From assembly GCF_008632955.1 (NCBI RefSeq), contig NZ_CP043959.1, positions 5,766,001-5,830,000 on the forward strand: DNA of 64,000 bases, given 5' to 3'. A model generated the notes under the pieces. It saw nothing but the letters and a program-made list of their open reading frames with translations. It did no database searches and was not told the DNA's origin. The DNA comes from Streptomyces tendae (GTDB lineage Bacteria; Actinomycetota; Actinomycetes; Streptomycetales; Streptomycetaceae). The position numbers and the translations under genes are program-made. Every line of letters begins with the position of its first letter. Position 1 is the stretch's first letter. Shown here piece after piece: positions 51,873 through 61,494 of this stretch.

Positions 51873-53210
51873 ATGCCCGGAATATCCAGAAAAGCGACGC
51901 TCGCGCTGGCCGCCACCGCCTCCCTCGCCCTGCTCACCACCGCCTGCACCGGCCAGTCCGGGTCCGGCGCCGGCGACGACCCGAACGCCAGGACGACCCT
52001 CACCTTCTGGCACGGCTGGAGCGCCCCCGCCGAGGTGAAGGCGGTCCAGGACGTCGTGGACCGCTTCGAGAAGGCGCACCCCAACATCAAGGTGAAGGTC
52101 GTCGGCAACATCAACGACGACAAGCTCAACCAGGCGCTGCGCGCGGGCGGTTCGAACGGCCCGGACGTGGTCTCCTCGTTCACCACGTCCAACGTCGGCA
52201 AGTTCTGTTCCTCGGGCGCCTTCGCCGACCTCGAGCCCTTCGTCGAGAAGTCGAAGCTCGACCTGGACGCGATCATCCCGAAGCCGATGCTGGACTACAC
52301 CCAGTTCGAGGGCACCCGCTGCGCCCTCCCCCTGCTCGGCGACGCCTACGGCCTCTACTACAACAAGGACGCCTTCGCGAAGGCCGGCATCACCGAACCC
52401 CCCAGGACCTGGTCGGAGTTCGCGCAGGTCGCCAAGAAGCTCACCAAGACGAAGGGCGACGGTTACGAGCAGCTCGGCTTCATGCCGAACTACCACGGCT
52501 ACGAGACGGTCGTCGACCACTACATGTCCCAGTGGGACCACGCCTACTTCGACGCCGACGGCAGGTCGGCCGTCGCCGAGGACCCGGCGTTCGCCGAGAT
52601 GTTCACGTACCAGAAGAAGCTGGTGGACGACCTCGGCGGGTTCGCGAAGCTGGAGAAGTACCGCAACACCTTCGGCGACGAGTGGGGTGCCGAACACCCC
52701 TTCCACACCGGTCAGGTTGCCATGCAGCTCGACGGCGAGTGGCGGCTCGGCATGGCGCGGGACGCCGGCGTCGACTTCGAGATCGGCACCGCGCCGATGC
52801 CCGTCGCCGACGACGAGGCGGACGAGTACGGCAAGGGCTTCCTGTCCGGCACGATCATGGGCATCGCCCCGCAGAGCGAGAAGCAGAACGCCGCGTGGGA
52901 GCTGGTGCGGTTCATGACGACCGACACCGAGGCCGTCGTCTCCTTCGCCAACGCCATCCACAACGTTCCCTCGACCTTCGAGGCGCTGAAGTCCCCCGAC
53001 CTGAAGACGGACCCGGCCTTCAAGACCTTCCTGGACATCGCTCGGCACCCCGAGTCCAACACCCCGCCGGCCTCCGTCAACGGCTCGACGTACCAGACGA
53101 CGCTCCAGGACTTCGGGTACCAGTACGAGTCCGGCAAGGTGAAGGACCTGAAGGCGGGGCTGGAGAAGACCGCCGCGCAGATCGACCGCGACATCGAGCA
53201 GGCGAAGTAG
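51873..53210 (+). CDS. csnE: ABC transporter sugar-binding lipoprotein (CsnE-like)
   Basis: The 445-residue SBP_bac_1 protein has a signal peptide ending in lipobox TTAC. The mature part has LTFWHGWSAPAEVKAVQDVVDRFEKAHPNIKV and GLYYNKDAFAKAGITEPPRTWSE, the classical sugar-binding pattern. It would capture chitosan or amino-sugar oligosaccharides outside the membrane. The ATG at 51873 has GGGAG upstream. No ATPase gene lies in the operon, so it probably uses a shared ATPase such as MsiK, as other Streptomyces sugar importers do. Confidence 0.9.
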   Translation: MPGISRKATLALAATASLALLTTACTGQSGSGAGDDPNARTTLTFWHGWSAPAEVKAVQDVVDRFEKAHPNIKVKVVGNINDDKLNQALRAGGSNGPDVVSSFTTSNVGKFCSSGAFADLEPFVEKSKLDLDAIIPKPMLDYTQFEGTRCALPLLGDAYGLYYNKDAFAKAGITEPPRTWSEFAQVAKKLTKTKGDGYEQLGFMPNYHGYETVVDHYMSQWDHAYFDADGRSAVAEDPAFAEMFTYQKKLVDDLGGFAKLEKYRNTFGDEWGAEHPFHTGQVAMQLDGEWRLGMARDAGVDFEIGTAPMPVADDEADEYGKGFLSGTIMGIAPQSEKQNAAWELVRFMTTDTEAVVSFANAIHNVPSTFEALKSPDLKTDPAFKTFLDIARHPESNTPPASVNGSTYQTTLQDFGYQYESGKVKDLKAGLEKTAAQIDRDIEQAK

Positions 53211-53214
53211 CCCG

Positions 53215-54156
53215 ATGTCCGCGTACACGCTCCGCGCGAAGCGCCGCCGGTCGGCGCTCCGGACGGTGGCCTTCCTGTCCCCCTGGCTCATCGGGTTCGG
53301 CGTCTTCTTCGCCTACCCGCTGGTGTCCACCGTGTACTTCTCCCTGATGAAGTACGACGGCTTCGGCACCCCCGAGTTCCGGGGCCTGGACAACTGGGCC
53401 TACGTCTTCCAGGACTATCCCCTGTTCTGGCCGGCCCTGCGCAACACGCTCTGGCTGGTCCTCGTCATGGTGACGTGCCGGGTGGTGTTCGGTCTGGGCG
53501 TCGGCCTGCTGGTCACCAGGCTCAGGACCGGCGTCGGCGTCTTCCGCACCCTCTTCTACCTGCCCTACCTGGCCCCGCCGGTCGCCGCCACCCTCGCCTT
53601 CGTCTTCCTGCTCAACCCGGGCACCGGTCCGGTCAACTCGGTGCTCGACGGCCTCGGGCTGCCGGCACCGGGCTGGTTCACCGACCCCGCCTGGTCCAGG
53701 CCCGCCCTCACCGCGCTCGCCCTGTGGGGCGTCGGCGACCTGATGGTCATCTTCATGGCCGCGCTGCTCGACGTCCCCAGGGAGCAGTACGAGGCCGCCG
53801 AGCTGGACGGCGCCTCGCCCTGGCAGCGCTTCCGTTTCGTCACCCTGCCGAACATCTCACCGATCGTGATGTTCGCCGTGGTGACGGGCGTCATCCAGAC
53901 GATGCAGTACTACACACAGCCCCTGGTGGCGGGAAAGGTCGCGTCCGGGATCATCGGCGGCTCGGGCCAGCAGTTCGAGCCCGGCTACCCGGACAAGTCC
54001 ACGCTCACGCTGCCCCAGCTCGTCTACAACCTCGGCTTCCAGCGCTTCGACTACGGCGCCGCCTGCGTCGTCGCGCTGGTGCTCTTCGCCCTCGCCATGG
54101 CCTTCACCGCGCTGCTGATGAGGCGCCGGGGCGGACTCGTCCAGGCAGGTGACTGA
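53215..54156 (+). CDS. csnF: ABC sugar permease (CsnF-like)
   Basis: The 313-residue permease has six helices and the EAA loop YEAAELDGASPWQRFRFVTLPNISP. The ATG lies four bases after the previous stop codon, so translation is coupled. It belongs to the MalF/UgpA group and pairs with the MalG-type permease encoded next. Confidence 0.9.
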   Translation: MSAYTLRAKRRRSALRTVAFLSPWLIGFGVFFAYPLVSTVYFSLMKYDGFGTPEFRGLDNWAYVFQDYPLFWPALRNTLWLVLVMVTCRVVFGLGVGLLVTRLRTGVGVFRTLFYLPYLAPPVAATLAFVFLLNPGTGPVNSVLDGLGLPAPGWFTDPAWSRPALTALALWGVGDLMVIFMAALLDVPREQYEAAELDGASPWQRFRFVTLPNISPIVMFAVVTGVIQTMQYYTQPLVAGKVASGIIGGSGQQFEPGYPDKSTLTLPQLVYNLGFQRFDYGAACVVALVLFALAMAFTALLMRRRGGLVQAGD

Positions 54157-54158
54157 CC

Positions 54159-55052
54159 ATGACCCAGCTGCTGGAGCGTCCCGTACGGTCCGACGCGCCC
54201 CCGTCCCCCGCGCGGCGCACCGCCCGCCGCCGCGCCCTGCTGGAGTGGATCGCCGTCCACTCCCTGGGGATCGCCGCCGCCCTCTTCTTCGTGCTGCCGT
54301 TCGTCTTCGTGGTCCTCACCTCGCTGATGAGCGACCAGCAGGCCCTCACCCGTGACCTGGTTCCCCGCACCTGGGAGTGGGGCAACTACCGCGAGGTGTT
54401 CGACACCCCCGGCTTCCTCACCTGGTGGCGCAACACCCTGCTCTACGCCGGCCTCGGCACGTTGCTGACCGTCGTCTCCTCGGTTCCGGTGGCGTACGCG
54501 CTCGCCAAGTTCCGCTTCCGCGGCCGCAACCTCACCCTGATGCTGGTCATCGCGATGATGATGCTGCCGCCCCAGGTGGTCGTCATCCCGATGTACCTGT
54601 TCTGGGCGAAGCAACTGGACCTCTCCGGCACGCTCTGGCCGCTGATCATCCCCATGGCCTTCGGCGACGCCTTCTCCATCTTCCTGCTGCGCCAGTTCCT
54701 CACCACGATCCCCGACGAGTACCTGGACGCGGCGAAGGTCGACGGCTGCGGCGAACTGCGCACCCTGCTGCGGGTCGTGCTGCCCATGGCGAAACCGGGC
54801 ATCGCGGCCGTCGCCCTCTTCCAGTTCTTCTACGCCTGGAACGACTACTTCGGCCCGCAGATCTACGCCTCGGAGAACCCGGCCGCCTGGACCCTCTCCT
54901 ACGGTCTGGAGTCCTTCAAGGGCGCCCACCACACCGACTGGAACCTCACCATGGCCGCCACCGTTCTGGTCATGGCGCCCGTCATCCTCGTGTTCTTCTT
55001 CGCACAGAAGGCGTTCGTCGAGGGTGTCACCCTCACCGGAGTCAAGGGATAA
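54159..55052 (+). CDS. csnG: ABC sugar permease (CsnG-like)
   Basis: The 297-residue MalG-type permease has six helices and the EAA loop YLDAAKVDGCGELRTLLRVVLPMAKPG. The ATG is two bases after the csnF stop codon. It ends TGVKG, a usual ending for this family. Together with CsnF it forms the channel of the importer. Confidence 0.9.
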   Translation: MTQLLERPVRSDAPPSPARRTARRRALLEWIAVHSLGIAAALFFVLPFVFVVLTSLMSDQQALTRDLVPRTWEWGNYREVFDTPGFLTWWRNTLLYAGLGTLLTVVSSVPVAYALAKFRFRGRNLTLMLVIAMMMLPPQVVVIPMYLFWAKQLDLSGTLWPLIIPMAFGDAFSIFLLRQFLTTIPDEYLDAAKVDGCGELRTLLRVVLPMAKPGIAAVALFQFFYAWNDYFGPQIYASENPAAWTLSYGLESFKGAHHTDWNLTMAATVLVMAPVILVFFFAQKAFVEGVTLTGVKG

Positions 55053-55055
55053 CGC

Positions 55056-56321
55056 ATGAAACTCACCGTGGTCGGCGGAGGCTCGACCTACACCCCCGAA
55101 CTCATCGACGGCTTCGCGCGGTTGAGGGACGTCCTGCCCATCACCGAGCTGGTCCTCACCGACCCGGCGACGGACCGCCTGGACCTGATCGGCCCGCTGT
55201 CCCGCCGCATCTTCGCCCGCCTGGGCCACCCGGGCCGCATCACCACCACCACCGACCTGGACGCGGCCGTGGACGGCGCCGACGCGGTCCTGCTCCAGCT
55301 GCGCGTCGGCGGCCAGGCGGCCCGCCTGCAGGACGAGACCTGGCCCCTGGACTGCGGCTGCGTCGGTCAGGAGACCACCGGCGCGGGCGGCCTGGCCAAG
55401 GCGCTGCGCACGGTCCCGGTCGTCCTGGACATCGCCGAGCGGGTCCGCCGCACCAACCCCGACGCCTGGATCATCGACTTCACCAACCCCGTCGGCATCG
55501 TCACCCGCGCCCTGCTCCAGGCCGGCCACAGGGCCCTCGGCCTGTGCAACGTGGCCATCGGCCTCCAGCGCAAGTTCGCCGCGCTCCTCGGCGCCGCCCC
55601 CGCCGACGTCCACCTCGGCCACGTCGGCCTCAACCACCTCACCTGGGAGACGGCCGTACGCCTCGGCGGCCCCGACGGCGAGGACGTCCTCCCCCGCCTG
55701 CTGGCCGACCACGGGGACACGATCGCCGCCGACCTCCGCCTCCCCCGCCCCGTCCTGACCCGCCTGGGCGTGATCCCCTCCTACTACCTCCGCTACTTCT
55801 ACGCCCACGACGAGGTGGTGGAGGAAGCGCGCACCAAGCCCTCCCGCGCAGCAGAAGTGGCGGCGATGGAGAAAGAGCTGCTGTCCCTCTACGCGGACCC
55901 CGCCCTGGACCGGAAGCCCGCCCTCCTCGCCCGGCGGGGCGGCGCCTTCTACTCCGAGGCGGCGGTCGACCTGGCCGCGGCCCTGCTGCGCGGCGCCGGT
56001 TCCGAGCACCAGGTGGTCAACACGCTCAACAACGGCACCCTCCCCTTCCTCCCCGACGACGCGGTCGTCGAGGTCCCCGCCACGATCACCGCCGAGGGCG
56101 CCCGCCCTCTCCCCGTCGCCCCCGTGGACCCCCTGTTCGCGGGCCTGATGGCCAACGTCACCGCCTACGAGGACCTCGCCCTGAAAGCGGCCCTGCACGG
56201 CGGCCGGGACCGCGTCTTCCGCGCCCTCCTCGCCCACCCCCTCGTCGGCCAGTACGCCTACGCGGACCGGCTGACCGACGACCTGATCGCACACAACCGG
56301 GAGCACCTCACGTGGGCCTGA
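55056..56321 (+). CDS. csnH: Family 4 glycoside hydrolase, 6-phospho-beta-glycosidase type (CsnH-like)
   Basis: The 421-residue GH4 enzyme has an N-terminal NAD loop (VVGGGSTYTPELIDG), TGAGGLAKALRTVP and IDFTNPVGIVTRALL. The metal site has Cys and His (LGLCNVAIG and GHVGLNHLTW). GH4 enzymes use NAD and Mn to cleave phosphorylated sugars by oxidation and reduction. In this operon the substrate is probably a phosphorylated glucosamine oligosaccharide made by the kinase. It overlaps the kinase gene by ten bases. Confidence 0.92.
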   Translation: MKLTVVGGGSTYTPELIDGFARLRDVLPITELVLTDPATDRLDLIGPLSRRIFARLGHPGRITTTTDLDAAVDGADAVLLQLRVGGQAARLQDETWPLDCGCVGQETTGAGGLAKALRTVPVVLDIAERVRRTNPDAWIIDFTNPVGIVTRALLQAGHRALGLCNVAIGLQRKFAALLGAAPADVHLGHVGLNHLTWETAVRLGGPDGEDVLPRLLADHGDTIAADLRLPRPVLTRLGVIPSYYLRYFYAHDEVVEEARTKPSRAAEVAAMEKELLSLYADPALDRKPALLARRGGAFYSEAAVDLAAALLRGAGSEHQVVNTLNNGTLPFLPDDAVVEVPATITAEGARPLPVAPVDPLFAGLMANVTAYEDLALKAALHGGRDRVFRALLAHPLVGQYAYADRLTDDLIAHNREHLTWA

Positions 56322-57280
56322 CCGCATCCGTCCTCGCCGTCGACGCGGGCAACAGCAAGACGGACGTGGCGGTGATCGGCGCGGACGGCACGGTGCTGTC
56401 CACGGCCCGGGGAGGAGGCTTCCGCCCACCCGCGGACGGCCTGGACACGGCCATGGCCACGCTCTCCACCACGGTCACCGAGGCCCTCACCGCGGCCGGC
56501 ACCCCCGAGGTGGCCCACGTCTCGGCGTGCCTCGCCAACGCCGACCTCCCGGCCGAGGAGGAGCAACTCACCGAAGCCCTCACCTCGCGCGCCTGGGCGA
56601 CCACCGTCGAGGTCCGCAACGACACCTTCGCGATCCTCCGCGCCGGCGTCACCGAACCCCGCGGGGTCGCGGTGGTCTGCGGCGCGGGCATCAACTGCGT
56701 GGGCATGCGCCCCGACGGCCGCACCGCCCGCTTCCCGGCGGTCGGCCGCATCTCCGGCGACTGGGGCGGCGGCTGGGCCCTGGCCGAGGAGGCCCTGTGG
56801 CACGCGGCCCGCGCCGACGACGGGCGAGGTGAGAAGACCGCCCTGACCACCACCCTCCCCGCCCACTTCGGCGTCCCCGACATGCCCGCCCTCATAGAGG
56901 CTCTGCACCTCGAGCACATCCCACCCCACCGCCGCCACGAGGCGACCCCCGTCCTGTTCGCCACGGCCGCCGAGGGCGACCCGGTCTCCCGCGCCGTCGT
57001 CGACCGCCAGGCCACGGAGATCGTCACGATGGCCGTGGTGGCCCTCACCCGCCTGGACCTCCTCCACGAGGAGACCCCCGTCCTCCTGGGCGGCAGCGTC
57101 CTGGCGGCCCGGCACCCCCTCCTCATCGACGGCATCCGCACCCGACTGGCAGCCCGCGCCCCCCGAGCCGTACCTCGAGTGATCACCGCGCCCCCCGTCC
57201 TGGGAGCGGCGCTCCTCGGCCTGGACCACGTGTCGGCCCCACCGGAGACCCACGCCCGCCTGCGCGCGCACTACGGGTGA
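56312..57280 (+). CDS. csnK: BadF/BadG-type sugar kinase, N-acetylglucosamine kinase-like (CsnK-like)
   Basis: The 322-residue ASKHA-fold kinase has phosphate loop VLAVDAGNSKTDVAVIG, second loop VVCGAGINCVGM and RISGDWGGGWALAEEALW. These motifs are those of the GlcNAc kinase branch of the BadF/BadG/BcrA/BcrD family. It probably phosphorylates glucosamine or its oligosaccharides after import. The GTG at 56312 overlaps csnH by ten bases, with GGGAG upstream. It is the last gene of the operon; only a weak hairpin (57298-57314) follows. Confidence 0.88.
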   Translation: MGLTASVLAVDAGNSKTDVAVIGADGTVLSTARGGGFRPPADGLDTAMATLSTTVTEALTAAGTPEVAHVSACLANADLPAEEEQLTEALTSRAWATTVEVRNDTFAILRAGVTEPRGVAVVCGAGINCVGMRPDGRTARFPAVGRISGDWGGGWALAEEALWHAARADDGRGEKTALTTTLPAHFGVPDMPALIEALHLEHIPPHRRHEATPVLFATAAEGDPVSRAVVDRQATEIVTMAVVALTRLDLLHEETPVLLGGSVLAARHPLLIDGIRTRLAARAPRAVPRVITAPPVLGAALLGLDHVSAPPETHARLRAHYG

Positions 57281-57519
57281 GCCGCCGACGGCGCCCTGCC
57301 CACCGCCCGTGGGCGCGGCGCAAGGCGGCCCCGCACCCCGCCCCGCCCCGCCCCCGGAACCGAACGGATTTCCCGGGCGTGTTCCTGGGCAGGGTGGGTG
57401 CGGCGGCCCGGAACTTCCGGCCATCACACTGCATTTGGATCAAGATCGTGCCAAGGCCGGTGCGGATGCCGCCCCCGACGGCGATACTTGCCGCGGAGGA
57501 TGACCACGGGGGAGGTCAC

Positions 57520-58974
57520 ATGACACACACACCGAACGCCGGCGCGCCACCCACGCTGCCCGCGATCCCACCGCAGCCGACGGCACCCGCCGCACCCCCC
57601 GCCTCCGCAACCGGCCCCGGCACCACGCCCGCCCCCACCACCGCGGCGCCTCCCCCCGCCCGCCGCACCGCCTTCGCCGAGGGCGTGGACCAGCTCCGCC
57701 GCGCCGCCACCACGGAACCGGGCCGCCTCCGCATCATCGGCGCGGTCCTGGCCGCGCTGGTCGTGACGTTCGGCGCGGTCACCGCGTGGCAGATGACCGA
57801 CAGGGCCGCGGCCGCCGACGACGTCCTCACCAGCAGCCAGCCGCTCACCTCGGACGCCGCCGACATCTACCGTTCCCTGGCGGACGCGAACACCGCCGCG
57901 TCCAGCGGCTTCCTCGCGGGAGGCCAGGAGACCGCCGCCACCCGCGACCGCTACGAACGCGACATCCGCACCGCCGCCGGGAAGCTGGTCAACGCCGCCG
58001 CCAACGCGGCCCCCGGCTCCCCCTCCACGGACACCATCACCAAGCTCAACCGCCTGCTCCCCGAGTACAAGGGCCTGGTGGAGCGCGCCCGCACCTACAA
58101 CCGCCAGGGCTACCCGGTGGGCGGTGCCTACCTGCGCTACGCGAACGAGAAGATGCAGCAGGAGATGCTGCCGGCCGCGCAGGACCTGTACACCAAGGAG
58201 AACCAGCGCCTGCGCGCGGACTACGCGGACGCCACCCCCTACCCCTGGCCCGCGATCGCCCTCGGACTGGCCGCGCTGGCCGCCCTCGCCTGGGCCCAGC
58301 GCCGCACCTACCTGCGCACCCACCGCGTCCTCAACCACGGTCTGGTCGCGGCCACCGCCGCGACCGCGATCGTGCTGCTCTGGCTGACGGCCGGACACGC
58401 CCTGGCCCGCTCGCACCTCGACGCGTCCTACGACCACGGCGTCCGCTCGCTCGACGTGCTGCACGACGCGCGCATCGCCTCGCTCAAGGCGCGCGGCAAC
58501 GAGAACCTCACGCTCGTCGCCCGCGGCGCCGAGACGAAGAAGGTCGGCGACGAGACCCTCGACGCCTACGACCACGACTTCGGCCGCGACATGGACGCAC
58601 TCGGCAAGGGCCTCGCCGTCGCCGAACGCCTCGCGGACGACGCCACCGGCGCGCAGCCGGTCACCGCGGCCGTGAGCAACATGACGGAGTGGAAGAAGCG
58701 CCACGCGGCGGCCCGCGAGCAGGACGAGAACGGCAACTACCAGCAGGCGCTGGACATGGTGATCGGCCCGAAGGGCGCGACGGGCGAGTGCTTCGACAGC
58801 GTCGACAAGAACCTGGCGACGGCGCTGGCGCACGAGGAGACCGAGTTCGCCGAGGCCGCCGGTGCCGGCCGGGACGCGCTGACCGGCCTGCCGGCCGGCG
58901 CGGCGGTCCTCGGCGTGCTGGGCGCGGCGGGAGCGGTGCTGGGCATCGGCCGCAGGCTGTCGGAGTACCGATGA
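57520..58974 (+). CDS. glnX: GlnX-like membrane sensor protein
   Basis: The protein has 484 residues from ATG 57520 with GGGGGAGG upstream. A Pro/Ala/Thr-rich cytoplasmic part (1-47) precedes membrane helix 1 (about 71-92), an outer helical domain, two further helices (about 245-300), a second outer helical domain and a last helix near 460. It precedes a glutamate-type binding protein, a coiled-coil protein and a PknG kinase, the same order as glnX-glnH-pknG in M. tuberculosis. There GlnX passes Asp/Glu sensing to PknG. The assignment rests mainly on this context, because the sequence itself is low in motifs. Confidence 0.8.
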   Translation: MTHTPNAGAPPTLPAIPPQPTAPAAPPASATGPGTTPAPTTAAPPPARRTAFAEGVDQLRRAATTEPGRLRIIGAVLAALVVTFGAVTAWQMTDRAAAADDVLTSSQPLTSDAADIYRSLADANTAASSGFLAGGQETAATRDRYERDIRTAAGKLVNAAANAAPGSPSTDTITKLNRLLPEYKGLVERARTYNRQGYPVGGAYLRYANEKMQQEMLPAAQDLYTKENQRLRADYADATPYPWPAIALGLAALAALAWAQRRTYLRTHRVLNHGLVAATAATAIVLLWLTAGHALARSHLDASYDHGVRSLDVLHDARIASLKARGNENLTLVARGAETKKVGDETLDAYDHDFGRDMDALGKGLAVAERLADDATGAQPVTAAVSNMTEWKKRHAAAREQDENGNYQQALDMVIGPKGATGECFDSVDKNLATALAHEETEFAEAAGAGRDALTGLPAGAAVLGVLGAAGAVLGIGRRLSEYR

Positions 58975-60068
58975 GCGGGCGGCGGACGACGAAACCGAAG
59001 GGGGCCATGACGATGCACGCACGCCACCTGCGGATCCGCCTGAAGGGCTGGGGCGGTGTGGGCGCGATGGCGGCGGCCTGCGCCCTCGCCCTGGTGTTCG
59101 CGCTCGCCCTGACCTGCACGGGTTCGGTCGCCTCGCAGGCGGGCGCGCCCCGCCCGGCCGGGGACGGGGCCACGCGGGCGCTGACGGCCGAGGCGCGCGC
59201 CGCGGACACCTGCACGGCCCCGGAGAAGCAGACACTGCCGCCGTCCTCCGCCGACGGCCCCACCATCGCGGCGATCAAGAACCGTCAGGGCGAGAAGCGC
59301 AAGCTGGTCGTCGGTGTCGACCAGAACAGCTACCGCTGGGGCTACCGCGACCCCAACAGCGGTGTGAGCGGCCGCCTCGAAGGCTTCGACATCGACCTGG
59401 TGCACCGCATCGCCGAGGACATACTCGGCGACCCGGACGCCGTGCAGTTCAAGGCGATCCCCACCGACCAGCGCATCCCGGCGATCCAGGACGGGCGGGT
59501 GGACCTGGTCGTCCGGACGATGACGATCAACTGCTCGCGCCTGCAGGAAGTGGCGTTCTCCGCCCCGTACTTCAAGACGGGCCAGCAGGTCCTGGCGCCG
59601 AAGTCCTCCCCGGTCGCGGGGTACGACGAGACCCTGGCGAACCGCCGGATATGCACGGCGAAGGGCTCGACGGCGCACGCGAAGCTGGAGGAGGACCGCA
59701 GGAGCGGCGCCCTGCCGGCGTCCGCGGACATCTCCACCACGGTGCCCAACCAGCTCGACTGCCTGGTGCGGCTGCAGCTCGGCGAGGTGGACGCGGTCGT
59801 CAACGACGGCGCGCTCGCGGCCAGTCAGGCCGCGCAGGATCCGACGGTCGAGCTCAAGGGTGAGGCGTTCACGACCGAGTACTACGGCGTGGCGATGAAG
59901 AAGGACGCGGACGACCTGGTCCGCCGGGTCAACCAGATCCTGGTGGACTTCCGGCAGGACACCGCGGCCGGCTGGCAGGCCTCGTACACGAAGTGGCTGT
60001 CCGCCACGATGGACGACGACCCCACCGCCTCCAGGCCCCCGGCCCCCGAGTACCTGCGCCGCGACTGA
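58971..60068 (+). CDS. glnH: GlnH-like amino acid-binding protein (SBP family 3)
   Basis: The 365-residue protein has an N-terminal hydrophobic segment (about 28-45) and a mature domain with the family-3 binding pattern: LVVGVDQNSYRWGY, GFDIDLVHRIAEDILG, DGRVDLVVRTMTIN and SAPYFKTGQQVL. A canonical lipobox is not obvious (LALTC), so it may be anchored by the N-terminal helix. It would sense or bind glutamate or aspartate. The ATG overlaps the previous stop codon (ATGA). No ABC permease is nearby, which fits sensing and not transport. Confidence 0.88.
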   Translation: MSGRRTTKPKGAMTMHARHLRIRLKGWGGVGAMAAACALALVFALALTCTGSVASQAGAPRPAGDGATRALTAEARAADTCTAPEKQTLPPSSADGPTIAAIKNRQGEKRKLVVGVDQNSYRWGYRDPNSGVSGRLEGFDIDLVHRIAEDILGDPDAVQFKAIPTDQRIPAIQDGRVDLVVRTMTINCSRLQEVAFSAPYFKTGQQVLAPKSSPVAGYDETLANRRICTAKGSTAHAKLEEDRRSGALPASADISTTVPNQLDCLVRLQLGEVDAVVNDGALAASQAAQDPTVELKGEAFTTEYYGVAMKKDADDLVRRVNQILVDFRQDTAAGWQASYTKWLSATMDDDPTASRPPAPEYLRRD

Positions 60069-60159
60069 CCCTTACGCGGCGGCGCCCCGCCGCCCCTCCA
60101 CGACACCCCGCCCGCCCCCCACGCACGACACGAACCCACCCCGCTGCGAAAGGTGATCG

Positions 60160-61494
60160 ATGGCCGACACGGATCCCGCCGGGCCGGTGATGGACCGGGA
60201 CGAGGTGGACCGTGCGCTGGCGCGGCTCGGCGCGGAGCACGAGGCGATCGAGACCTCGCTCCTCGCCCTGCAGGACCACGCGGGCCGACGGCTGCTGGAG
60301 GGCGCCCGGCTCACGGGCGTCACCGCCGAGCGGTGGACGTCCACCGAGGCGGCGATCACGCTGCTGTGGACCTACTTCGACGCGTACACGGACGCGTTGC
60401 GCACCGCCCGGGACATCCGCTCGCGCCGCCGCTGGTCCAGCCGGGAGGACCTGGTGGAGCTGACGGAGCTGCTGCGCGGCGAGCCGGTGACGATGGCCGG
60501 CGGCGCGGCGGCGACCGCCAACGCGGCGGCCGGGCACGGCGGTCCGGGCGTGCTCAGCGAGCGCTACTCGCTCGCCGCCCTCGTCGACCGCATGAACGAG
60601 CTGTACGCGGCCTCGCTGGACATGGTCGTCGCCGCGGACGCGGTGTGGTCGGCGCTGCCCGCCCGGATCGATCTGCTCTCCGCGGAGCTGCGGCGCACCA
60701 GCACACTGGCGCACTCGGTCGGGGTGCGCCCGGGCGAGCACCCGGCGGGCGACGACCTGGAGCGCATCACCCGCACGCTGACGAGGCTGCGCGAGCAGGT
60801 GGTCTCCGACCCGCTGGCCTTCTGGAAGAAGGCAGAGGGCAGTTCGGCGCCGGGCGGCGGCAAGCCCGACACCACGGTGTACGACCGTGAGGCGCGCGCC
60901 CTGGAGGACGTGCGCCGCGAGATCGACGCGGTGCTGGCGGTCCGGCAGGACGCGGAGAAACGCATCGTCCGGCTGCGTGACGTGCTCTCCCGCGCGGACC
61001 GCACCCTCGCCGAGGCCCGCACGGCGCGCGGCGAGGTGCTGGCGAAGATCGCGGCCACGGAGGTGCCGGCGGTCAGCGGCCCGCCGACGGCGTTGCAGGA
61101 GCAGGTGGCGGCTGCGGCGGAGTACCGCCGGCACGCCCAGTGGCACCGGCTGTCGCCGCTGCTGGAGTCCCTGGAGCAGAAGGCGGAGGACGAACTGCTG
61201 CGCGCCCGCGAGTCGTTGACGGCGGTCACCGCGCCGCTGGCGGTCCGGGCGGAGCTGCGGGGCCGGCTCGACGCGTACAAGGCGAAGGTGTCCCGGCACG
61301 GTCTGGCCGAGGACCCGCTGCTGGTGGAGCGGTACGAGAAGGCGCGCCGCATGCTGTGGAGCGCGCCCTGCGATCTGCGCGCCGCCGAGCAGGCGGTGCT
61401 GCGCTACCAGCAGGCGGTGTCGGAACTGCTCACCGGCTCCACGGGGGTGCCGGGGCAGGCCCGGCCGGACGACCGGAGGGGGCCGGGCGCATGA
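60160..61494 (+). CDS. Coiled-coil protein of the PknG operon, function unknown
   Basis: The 444-residue hydrophilic protein is almost entirely helical, with long heptad-like stretches near 240-310 (DVRREIDAVLAVRQDAEKRIVRLRDVLSRADRTLAEAR) and 345-420. There is no membrane segment, no signal peptide and no known motif. The ATG at 60160 has GAAAGG upstream. Its stop codon overlaps the pknG start (ATGA), so its amount is probably matched to the kinase. It may be a scaffold or substrate of the kinase. The mycobacterial operon lacks an obvious counterpart. Confidence 0.75.
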   Translation: MADTDPAGPVMDRDEVDRALARLGAEHEAIETSLLALQDHAGRRLLEGARLTGVTAERWTSTEAAITLLWTYFDAYTDALRTARDIRSRRRWSSREDLVELTELLRGEPVTMAGGAAATANAAAGHGGPGVLSERYSLAALVDRMNELYAASLDMVVAADAVWSALPARIDLLSAELRRTSTLAHSVGVRPGEHPAGDDLERITRTLTRLREQVVSDPLAFWKKAEGSSAPGGGKPDTTVYDREARALEDVRREIDAVLAVRQDAEKRIVRLRDVLSRADRTLAEARTARGEVLAKIAATEVPAVSGPPTALQEQVAAAAEYRRHAQWHRLSPLLESLEQKAEDELLRARESLTAVTAPLAVRAELRGRLDAYKAKVSRHGLAEDPLLVERYEKARRMLWSAPCDLRAAEQAVLRYQQAVSELLTGSTGVPGQARPDDRRGPGA

